A DNA stretch of 29,496 nucleotides. Origin: an uncultured Bacteroidales bacterium (lineage in GTDB: Bacteria; Bacteroidota; Bacteroidia; Bacteroidales; UBA3663). The notes beneath the pieces are model-generated. The model was not told where the DNA came from and did no database searches. It saw nothing but the letters and a program-made list of their open reading frames with translations. Position 1 is the stretch's first letter; each line of letters opens with the position of its first letter. The position numbers were made by a program, and so were the translations under genes. Positions 1-6,460 of the stretch are shown here, piece by piece. The stretch is from assembly GCA_905236195.1 (NCBI GenBank), contig CAJOOX010000026.1, positions 1-29,496 on the forward strand. Direction: 5' to 3'.

Positions 1-315
1 GAATCTGAACTGCTGATTCCCAACGTGATTACTCCGAATTCACCTTCGGGTGCCAATCAGGTTTTCAAGGTGAAATACAAGTCCTTGAAATCGTTCGAAA
101 TGTGGGTTTTCAACCGCTGGGGTAACAAACTGTTCCATACCACCGACCCGTCAGAAGGATGGGACGGCACTTATAACGGACGGATGGTTCCGACCGGTGC
201 CTACTACTATCTCATCAAGGCGGAAGGTACGGATGGCATCCACTATAACAAAAAGGGAGATATCAACGTCCTGATGACACGCGAGCACAGCAATTCCTCA
301 TCTTCAACTGAATAA
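1..315 (+). CDS. C-terminal fragment of a T9SS-secreted protein (CHU_C / gliding-motility-associated domain)
   Basis: The reading frame is open from base 1, so this is the 3' end of a larger gene cut by the window edge. The visible 104 residues hold the features of the gliding-motility-associated C-terminal (CHU_C, type B) sorting domain: IPNVITPN near the start, then FNRWGNKLF, then WDGTYNGRMVPTGAYYYLI. In this family the domain directs proteins through the type IX secretion system to the cell surface or the medium. A short Ser/Thr-rich tail follows. The passenger part of the protein is outside the window, so its function cannot be told. Its stop lies one base before the lytic transglycosylase start, which suggests co-transcription. 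Confidence 0.85.
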   Translation, partial: ESELLIPNVITPNSPSGANQVFKVKYKSLKSFEMWVFNRWGNKLFHTTDPSEGWDGTYNGRMVPTGAYYYLIKAEGTDGIHYNKKGDINVLMTREHSNSSSSTE

Positions 316-316
316 A

Positions 317-1273
317 ATGAAAAAACTCATTATTCCGGCAGTCCTCGCGGTCTGTGCATTCATGATATTTACTGCATCGCGCAAAACTCCGACCCAGCCG
401 GAGCTTCCCCAGATGCAGTCCTTCTCGGCCACGCCCCGCTTTCCGGACAAAGTGGAATGTTTCGGAAAAGAAATCGACCTTACGCGATGGGATATGCATG
501 AGCGTTATGAGCGCGAACTGACCAACATGTGCTACAGCCACAACAACACGCTGCTCACCATCAAGAGAGCCAACCGCTGGTTCCCTGTGCTGGCACCCCT
601 GCTCGAAAAGGAAGGTGTCCCTTCCGACCTCATCTATCTGATTTGTATCGAATCATCGCTCAACCCGCGCGCCTACTCAGCAGCCAAAGCCGCAGGACTC
701 TGTCAGTTTATCGCATCAACAGGCAAACACTACGGCCTGCAGATTGACGATGAGGTGGACGAACGCTACCATACAGAGAAAGCGGTCCACGCGATGTGTA
801 CTTATATGAAAGAAGCCTATGCCAAATACGGAGACTGGCTGACAGCCTGCGCCTCCTACAATGCCGGACAGGGCGGCATCTCCAAACGACTGGAAAAGAC
901 AGGGGCCAAGGCCGGGTTCGACCTGTTACTTCCGGAAGAGACCTCACGCTATATGTTCCGCATTATGGCAATGAAGGAAATTCTCCGCGATCCCTATCAC
1001 TACGGCTTTGTGCTTTACAGCGATCAGCTTTACCGGCCTATACGTACACGCGAAGTGAAAGTCTCCGGCACCGTGACAGATTGGGCGTCTTGGGCCAAAG
1101 ACCACGGCACAGACTACTTCCAGCTCAAGGAATTCAACCCCTGGCTGCGTGACTACGGACTCAAAAACAAAGCCCGCAAAACCTACACCGTCCTCATCCC
1201 CGTGGAAGAGGATATGTATTACAACGGCCGGCGTTTTGATATCTATAACGATGCCTGGGTAGTCGATCGCTGA
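317..1273 (+). CDS. Lytic transglycosylase, SLT / MltD-like
   Basis: A 318-residue protein with an N-terminal hydrophobic segment (about residues 4-20) acting as a signal peptide or anchor. The Cys at 13 is preceded by Val, so a lipobox is unlikely. The catalytic SLT (GH23) domain covers about residues 85-225. The catalytic Glu is E112 in IESSLNPRAYS, followed by KAAGLCQFI and later the family motif ASYNAGQGG. The enzyme should cleave the MurNAc-GlcNAc bond of peptidoglycan in the periplasm, forming 1,6-anhydroMurNAc ends. The C-terminal ~90 residues lack a clear LysM repeat, although MltD proteins often carry them. It starts one base after the T9SS cargo gene and ends four bases before the PAP2 gene, so the three probably form one transcript. 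Confidence 0.9.
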   Translation: MKKLIIPAVLAVCAFMIFTASRKTPTQPELPQMQSFSATPRFPDKVECFGKEIDLTRWDMHERYERELTNMCYSHNNTLLTIKRANRWFPVLAPLLEKEGVPSDLIYLICIESSLNPRAYSAAKAAGLCQFIASTGKHYGLQIDDEVDERYHTEKAVHAMCTYMKEAYAKYGDWLTACASYNAGQGGISKRLEKTGAKAGFDLLLPEETSRYMFRIMAMKEILRDPYHYGFVLYSDQLYRPIRTREVKVSGTVTDWASWAKDHGTDYFQLKEFNPWLRDYGLKNKARKTYTVLIPVEEDMYYNGRRFDIYNDAWVVDR

Positions 1274-1277
1274 ATTT

Positions 1278-1973
1278 ATGGAACTGATAAACTATCTCAA
1301 CTCCCTTGACCACGACCTCATGGTCTTCCTGAATTACGATGCAGGAAGATGGGCCGACCAATTCTGGTTTCAGTACAGTAAAATGGGAACCTGGTTCCCT
1401 ACAGCACTGATGATGTTAGCAATGATTACGCTCCGTTTCCGTCATAACTGGCATAAACTGCTGCTGTTTGTCGGCATGATAGCCCTATGTGTTCTTTTTA
1501 CCGACCAGATTTCTTCGGGCATTATCAAACCCTGGGTGGCACGTTTCCGTCCGTCACATGATCCGCTGATTCAGGATTTGCTTCACTATGTAAACGGCTA
1601 TCACGGCGGCCTCTACGGATTCACCTCCTCCCATGCCTCCAACTCCTGGGGCATCGTAATGCTCTTCATGCTGATGTTCAAGGGCATATTCTATCGTTCC
1701 ACCCTCGCAATTTTTGCCCTCGGCAACTGTTATTCGCGCATCTACCTCGGCGTTCATTTTCCCGGAGACATTGTGTGCGGAACCCTCATCGGCCTTTTGG
1801 TGGGCTGGGGCATCTGGCGGCTTTGGCTTTATCTGTCGAACCTTCCGGCTTTCACGCGTCATGACACTCAGCTCTCAATCCACGAAGATCAGGGCTATGC
1901 ACTCCATCCATGGCCCGTCACAGCCACCTACTGGCTCACAGTGCTCGTCCTGGCTGTCGCCTTCGCTGTCTGA
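1278..1973 (+). CDS. PAP2-family membrane phosphatase
   Basis: A 231-residue polytopic membrane protein with all three PAP2 signature blocks: K84-x6-R91-P92 (KPWVARFRP), S117-S118-H119 (YGFTSSHAS), and S153-R154-x5-H160-xxx-D164 (SRIYLGVHFPGD). These blocks form the phosphate-binding site and include the nucleophilic His of this superfamily. Around five or six hydrophobic helices are visible. Bacterial members dephosphorylate undecaprenyl pyrophosphate, phosphatidylglycerophosphate or lipid A. Following a lytic transglycosylase fits carrier-lipid recycling for the cell wall, but the substrate is inferred and not shown. The palindrome array starts eleven bases after the stop. Confidence 0.88.
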   Translation: MELINYLNSLDHDLMVFLNYDAGRWADQFWFQYSKMGTWFPTALMMLAMITLRFRHNWHKLLLFVGMIALCVLFTDQISSGIIKPWVARFRPSHDPLIQDLLHYVNGYHGGLYGFTSSHASNSWGIVMLFMLMFKGIFYRSTLAIFALGNCYSRIYLGVHFPGDIVCGTLIGLLVGWGIWRLWLYLSNLPAFTRHDTQLSIHEDQGYALHPWPVTATYWLTVLVLAVAFAV

Positions 1974-1983
1974 ATCTTCGGAA

Positions 1984-2274
1984 AGCCTCCCGACAGGCTG
2001 GAAACCTCTATCGGAGTCCGATAAGGCCGAAAAAAGTTTTCCATGTCGCTATCGGATTCCGATAAAGCCGCCAACGGCCTTTCATGTGTCTATCGGAATC
2101 CGATAGGGCCGTCAACGGCCTTCCTTGTATCTATCGGAATCCGATAGACTCAAAAAAAGTTTTCCATGCCTCTATCGGAATCCGATAGACCCAAAAAAAG
2201 TTTTCCATACCGCTATCGGATTCCGATAGACCCGAAAAAAGTTTTCCACGCCTCTATCGGATTCCGATAGAGGC
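1984..2274. repeat. Seven-unit 41-bp tandem array of palindromes
   Basis: Seven copies of the palindrome CTATCGGA-N-TCCGATAG start at 2008, 2049, 2090, 2131, 2172, 2213 and 2254, exactly 41 bases apart. The arms are invariant except that copies 1 and 2 end in A instead of G; the central base is G, T, A, A, A, T, T. Each palindrome is preceded by a 24-base segment with its own small dyad. The sequence of that dyad changes between units: AGCCT/AGGCT, GAAAA/TTTTC, GCCG/CGGC, GGCCGT/ACGGCC, then three A-tract/T-tract units. The last palindrome extends to a perfect 25-base dyad at 2250-2274. The array fills the gap between convergent PAP2 and wzz genes. It is not CRISPR, because the segments are related and there are no cas genes. 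Function unknown. Confidence 0.93.
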
Positions 2275-2299
2275 ATTCTTTAATAAATGTTAAAAGAAA

Positions 2300-2331
2300 T
2301 AATCCGAGGCTGCGCTTGCAGCTCCGGATTA
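2300..2331 (-). terminator. Intrinsic terminator of the wza-wzz operon
   Basis: A strong stem-loop: outer arms TAATCCG and CGGATTA, inner arms GCTGC and GCAGC, loop GCTT, with one mismatch and a wobble between. Read on the - strand it is followed by a T-rich tail (complement of 2281-2299), so it should end transcription coming from the Wzz gene 40 bases upstream. The T content on the + side is weak, so the PAP2 transcript may use it less efficiently. Confidence 0.7.
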
Positions 2332-2371
2332 ACTTTCACTGGAATCTATAGGACGTTGGAAATGCCCGCTG

Positions 2372-3568
2372 TCAGGCCTCAGCTTCTGCGGGAAGCTTCT
2401 CGCCTTCATTCTTGCCACGTAATTCAGCCCATTTCTCCTTGGCCTGATCTCCGAAAATAGCCCAGGACACAGAACCCAGGAAGCCGAGGAAAATCCAGAT
2501 AATTAAAACCGACATTCGGCTGTTGCTGGACTTGCGTGGGACTACCGGAGGCTGGATAACCGCATAGGCGGGTTTATTTTCCTGCACTTTTGCCTTAGCC
2601 AGTTCCAATTGCTGGCTTATTAAGGTGAACGTCTGATAGGTAGTGTTCATCTCATTTGTCAGTCGAACCTGTTCTGTACGCCGGCTCTCCAGCGAGATAT
2701 TTCTATTAGAATCGCTGAACTTTGCATTCTCATCAAGCGCCTTCTCATATTCAGTTTTGGCTTCATCATAGAGTTTTTGGCTATATTCCAAATCTTCTCG
2801 AGCCTTATTGGTACGATAATGCGTTATGTAGGACTGAAGAGAACGGAGTACAGTATCGGCAAGCATACCTGAAGCCAAGGCATCATTCATAGTCACTTGT
2901 AGGGTAATGACCCCGGTTTTCTTGTCCACATCAAGCGAGATACATTTTGTGATAGTTCTCAGGACGTTAGCTTCGTCTTTAGTCACATAGCGCAACCCTG
3001 TTTGTGTTTTGCCGTTCGCGTTATCTCCCAATTGCAACTCCTTTTGTTCCCCACGAAACAAGCCTATAACAGCTTTTGGCACCCACATAATTCCATTAAT
3101 AACATATGTGTACCAAGGACCACTTGGGCCATTAAGTATGTAATCATAAAGCGTCGTATCGTATTTCCCGTCAATGGTTTTGATGGGAGCATCATACAGA
3201 TTCATGAGGAAAGGTGTCGATGCAATGATGTCAGGATATATTTCAGGGAAAATGGCATCCGTCTGTGTACTTCCTGAACTCAGATTAATACCGACCATCG
3301 ATGCTAAAGATCGCAATCCGCTTGACGATGATGAGGATTTCACCTCTTGCGCCATGATTACAGTCGTTGTGTATTTACGCTGCATGCTAAAGGCAAACAG
3401 GAGTCCCAGTGCCGCAGCAACGCTACACACTTTGAGTATCATCCTGCGTCGGGACCAAACCTTCCGACACCATGCCATCCAGTCAATCTCCAATTCTTCC
3501 TCGGCTTCAAAATCCTCCAGATAATTAGGATATTCTTCAATAGGATAATGCTGATATTCTTTTGCCAT
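2372..3568 (-). CDS. Wzz-type polysaccharide chain-length determinant / co-polymerase
   Basis: A 398-residue inner-membrane protein with the Wzz plan: an acidic N-terminal cytoplasmic tail, a first membrane helix at about 43-62, a long periplasmic part with coiled-coil character (about residues 250-335), a proline-containing stretch QPPVVPRKSS, and a second helix at about 352-373. A short charged tail ends the protein. There is no Walker motif, so it lacks the tyrosine autokinase domain that many capsule co-polymerases carry. Family members set O-antigen, capsule or exopolysaccharide length. It lies 12 bases downstream of the Wza-like exporter and is surely in its operon. No glycosyltransferases or polymerase lie in the window, so the cognate glycan is unknown. 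Confidence 0.88.
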   Translation of the reverse strand: MAKEYQHYPIEEYPNYLEDFEAEEELEIDWMAWCRKVWSRRRMILKVCSVAAALGLLFAFSMQRKYTTTVIMAQEVKSSSSSSGLRSLASMVGINLSSGSTQTDAIFPEIYPDIIASTPFLMNLYDAPIKTIDGKYDTTLYDYILNGPSGPWYTYVINGIMWVPKAVIGLFRGEQKELQLGDNANGKTQTGLRYVTKDEANVLRTITKCISLDVDKKTGVITLQVTMNDALASGMLADTVLRSLQSYITHYRTNKAREDLEYSQKLYDEAKTEYEKALDENAKFSDSNRNISLESRRTEQVRLTNEMNTTYQTFTLISQQLELAKAKVQENKPAYAVIQPPVVPRKSSNSRMSVLIIWIFLGFLGSVSWAIFGDQAKEKWAELRGKNEGEKLPAEAEA

Positions 3569-3580
3569 AATTGTGATTCT

Positions 3581-6010
3581 TTATTTAACTACACTGATTA
3601 TAGCCGCAATCGCTGCTGCCATAGATGTGGTTGTTGAAGCAACAAACGCTTTTTCTGCCAGACTTGTCTTCTCTTTTTCCGGCTTCGATGGAACGACAAT
3701 CTCGCAACCGGGCTCAATTTTGAGTCTTCCCCACTGCTTGCGACTGGCTACCTTGCCGTTCATATATACCACATAAACCTGACTCTTTCGTGCTTGAGAA
3801 TCGTACCCGCCGGCATTGGCTATATAGTACTTAAAACTCTTGCCCTTCTCGAAAGCAACAGTATTGGGAAACAGTACTGCACCGGAAATCTTTACCGTTG
3901 ATACTTTTTCGGGAATTATGAGCTCGTCACCTTCACGCAATACAAAATCATCTTCTGTGCCTGGATGGTCTATGGCACGCTGTAAGTCAATACCTACCGT
4001 GTATGTCGGATTATTTACCGCTATAGAATTGACATTTTTCTTGCCGATTCTGAAATCATCAATCTGGTCGGGTGAAATACCTAAATCCATGAAGTCGGTA
4101 GAATCTTCTTTCGTTGTGATTCGCTGTGCAGCTTTGATAGTGGCAACTCTCACCTCCAGTTCGTCACGGTTCATTCTACGTATCAGACGAGCGCCCTTCA
4201 CATACGATTCGGGAGTAAGACCGCCTGCACGTTCCACCAGCGAAGAGACGCGTTCGTTTTTGTTTTTCAGTGTATAACTTCCGGCACGGAGTATTTCGCC
4301 ACTGATAGTCACTGTGCGCTGTACCTGATAGCCGGGACTGCGACGGACATTAACAACATCAAAGGGCTGCAGCACGTAGTCATTTCCTTCCATAGACGTT
4401 CCGTTGCCGCTGAGGTCGTAAGAGATGGTTTCTGAGAGTGTTGCTGAGTAATCTGTGCTTTGGGGGTCTTTGATGCGTCGGGCTATTTCAAGTCCGACTG
4501 TCGAAGCTTGTTCGGTCAGACCGCCGGCCATCACGATAAGGTCGCCGATTTTCATGTTCTCGGCATAAGGGAAGGTGCCGGGTGAAGCCACTTCTCCGGT
4601 GATAGTCACATTACGGGTCTGACGTAGACCTTGTATAGTGGATATATACAACCGGTCATTCTTCTGTAAACGGATATCCGCAGAAGAACCGTTCATGATA
4701 CCATTTAAATCTACAGAAATCACTTCTTGCTCCAAATCTGCGGTTTCGCGTGTCAGAACGGCACGGTCAAGATATGCATTTTCGCGCAGTCCGTCGGCTT
4801 TCTGAATCAAGGTCTTGACCGAGTTGACCTTGCTGTCCAGCTCGTAGGAACCCGGACGGAAAACAGCGCCGTTGATGGTGATGCGGTTCTGGAAGCGGTC
4901 CAGCGTGTTGCCAACCGTAACGGCATCGCCGTCGCACAACGTGAACGAGGTGTAATTGGACTGATCTACGGTGAAAATCTGACGCTCAGCGCCGGTCTGG
5001 CGAACCAATTCCAGATTCTGACGATAGGCATCGCTGCCATAGCCGCCGGCATAGTCAATCAACTGTTGCAGACGTTCGCCCTCTTTCATCTCATAACGCA
5101 TCGGACGTTTCACATTGCCGGAGATGGTTACAAGTTGTTTATACGTATCGACGAGAATAACATCACCCTCGAGCAGACGGATATCATCCTGCATCTTTCC
5201 CTCAAGCAGGATTTTATAAACATCGACAGTAGCAATAGATTTGCCTCCCCGTACTACCTTGATATTGCGCACAGTTCCGATATCATTGATACCACCTGCC
5301 ATATAAAGGGCATGGAAAACCGACGAAAACGGAGAGAGGGTATAGGTACCCGGAACCGCAATTTCTCCCATTATATTAATTTGGATGGAACGGGTATTGC
5401 CGAGTGTCAGTTGAACGCTTGTAACACCGTCTTCGAGATCTGAATAAATCCTGGAGAACTGCTTCTGTATATATTGATTAGCAGAAGCTACCGTCATACC
5501 ATTCAGGAATATGGGTCCGATTCCTGTGACTTGAATAGATCCCTCAGGGGAAATGATCGAACGTGTTGTACTCTCAGAAGCGCCCCATACGTCTATAATC
5601 ACTTCATCTCCAGGACCCAGACGATAATTTTCCGGTGTCGAAACGTTTTCGTTGGGCTCAAAAGTCAAGGACGCATTATTGAACAGGTTATGACCGTAGA
5701 TGTTCGATACCTGCTTCTTCTCTGAAGCCTTGAAATTCAGAATTTTTCCCTCTTCAACGCGCATCCGACTGTTCATCTGGGTTACTTTCGCGCCATAATT
5801 GCTGATGCCAGAACCTTCATATTTGGCACGAATACTCTCCACTTGAGCCATGGTCACGCCGCGCGCTGCAAGTTCAGCTGCAATTTCTGTCTGGCTCTTG
5901 CCGGCAGCAGAGGCGCTTTTGGCATACTGAACTACCTGGTCGTCGCTCATCTGGGCAAACGACATTGCGGTTGCCGAAAAAAGAAGAGCGAGAGCAATTA
6001 TTTTTTTCAT
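3581..6010 (-). CDS. Wza-like outer-membrane polysaccharide export protein with multiple SLBB units
   Basis: An 809-residue protein with a signal peptide (about residues 1-19, ending SFAQ). A short helical segment follows, then a Poly_export domain at about 125-210 containing YRLGPGDEVIIDVWGA. After it come about six SLBB-like beta-grasp units, each with a variant of hGEVxxPGxYxh followed by AGG: IMGEIAVPGTY, ISGNVKRPMRY, INGAVFRPGSY, ITGEVASPGTF, ISGEILRAGSY and ISGAVLFPNTV. A hydrophobic C-terminal helix (about 787-807) may play the outer-membrane role of the Wza C-terminal helix. E. coli Wza is less than half this length. The protein should form the periplasm-spanning export channel for a capsule or exopolysaccharide, working with the Wzz protein encoded next. 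No lipobox Cys is visible. Confidence 0.9.
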   Translation of the reverse strand: MKKIIALALLFSATAMSFAQMSDDQVVQYAKSASAAGKSQTEIAAELAARGVTMAQVESIRAKYEGSGISNYGAKVTQMNSRMRVEEGKILNFKASEKKQVSNIYGHNLFNNASLTFEPNENVSTPENYRLGPGDEVIIDVWGASESTTRSIISPEGSIQVTGIGPIFLNGMTVASANQYIQKQFSRIYSDLEDGVTSVQLTLGNTRSIQINIMGEIAVPGTYTLSPFSSVFHALYMAGGINDIGTVRNIKVVRGGKSIATVDVYKILLEGKMQDDIRLLEGDVILVDTYKQLVTISGNVKRPMRYEMKEGERLQQLIDYAGGYGSDAYRQNLELVRQTGAERQIFTVDQSNYTSFTLCDGDAVTVGNTLDRFQNRITINGAVFRPGSYELDSKVNSVKTLIQKADGLRENAYLDRAVLTRETADLEQEVISVDLNGIMNGSSADIRLQKNDRLYISTIQGLRQTRNVTITGEVASPGTFPYAENMKIGDLIVMAGGLTEQASTVGLEIARRIKDPQSTDYSATLSETISYDLSGNGTSMEGNDYVLQPFDVVNVRRSPGYQVQRTVTISGEILRAGSYTLKNKNERVSSLVERAGGLTPESYVKGARLIRRMNRDELEVRVATIKAAQRITTKEDSTDFMDLGISPDQIDDFRIGKKNVNSIAVNNPTYTVGIDLQRAIDHPGTEDDFVLREGDELIIPEKVSTVKISGAVLFPNTVAFEKGKSFKYYIANAGGYDSQARKSQVYVVYMNGKVASRKQWGRLKIEPGCEIVVPSKPEKEKTSLAEKAFVASTTTSMAAAIAAIISVVK

Positions 6011-6041
6011 ACTTTCTGAAAATATAATGATTATTTAGGGG

Positions 6042-6049
6042 CAAAGATA
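6042..6049 (-). promoter_or_regulatory. Promoter -7 element for the wza-wzz operon
   Basis: On the - strand this reads TATCTTTG, an exact match to the Bacteroidetes -7 consensus TAnnTTTG, 31 bases before the Wza-like start codon. A TTTG element at the usual -33 distance is not evident, so only the -7 part is supported. Confidence 0.6.
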
Positions 6050-6122
6050 ACGAAAATTTTCAAGATTTCCTGTAAAACATGCAAAAAATCCTTGTCCGCC
6101 TACTGAATTATGTATTTTTCTT

Positions 6123-6148
6123 ACTCCGCATGGCAACTCCGCATGGCA
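6123..6148. repeat. 13-bp perfect tandem duplication with adjoining inverted repeat
   Basis: ACTCCGCATGGCA occurs twice without a gap (6123-6135 and 6136-6148). The end of the second copy forms the left arm of a small hairpin, ATGGCA-TTT-TGCCAT, at 6143-6157. It lies just after the stop of the 99-residue protein read on the - strand. The hairpin may act as a 3' end structure, but no T-run follows it. Confidence 0.75.
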
Positions 6149-6157
6149 TTTTGCCAT

Positions 6158-6457
6158 TCAAACGTATTCAATTTTCCAATCGGCCGAGAGATTGACTGTG
6201 CCTTCGTAGTTGTCTTCCCATAAGAGGGAAAGACCCTGATACCGGCAAGGTATTTTGAGACTTTCCGTCTGCACCATCGACCACTTGGGAGACCCGAAAT
6301 CGGTCGAATGACCATGCAATCGAAGAGACATCCCCGACGGATCTATCTCCCAGTATCCGCCGCCGACACAATGGTCACACGGTTCCAGGAGATCCTTGTG
6401 GAAAATAACGTCTCCGAAACGAAGAACGCCCCGTGAGGTGAGAATGAATTTCTGCAT
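6158..6457 (-). CDS. Conserved hypothetical protein, 99 aa
   Basis: A small soluble protein with no signal peptide or membrane helix. It begins MQKFILTSRGVLRFGDV and contains a Cys pair in CDHC (about residues 27-30) and a glycine-rich GGGYWEID. I recall similar small proteins of unknown role in other Bacteroidales, but cannot assign a function. It starts three bases after the topB stop and is probably translated from the same mRNA. The CDHC pair alone is too little to call a zinc site. Confidence 0.7.
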   Translation of the reverse strand: MQKFILTSRGVLRFGDVIFHKDLLEPCDHCVGGGYWEIDPSGMSLRLHGHSTDFGSPKWSMVQTESLKIPCRYQGLSLLWEDNYEGTVNLSADWKIEYV

Positions 6458-6460
6458 CTG

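Noticed and set aside
1984..2274. CRISPR array
   Set aside because: The regular period of 41 and palindromic repeat are suggestive, but the segments between repeats are related to each other, the repeat is only 17 bases, and no cas gene is near.
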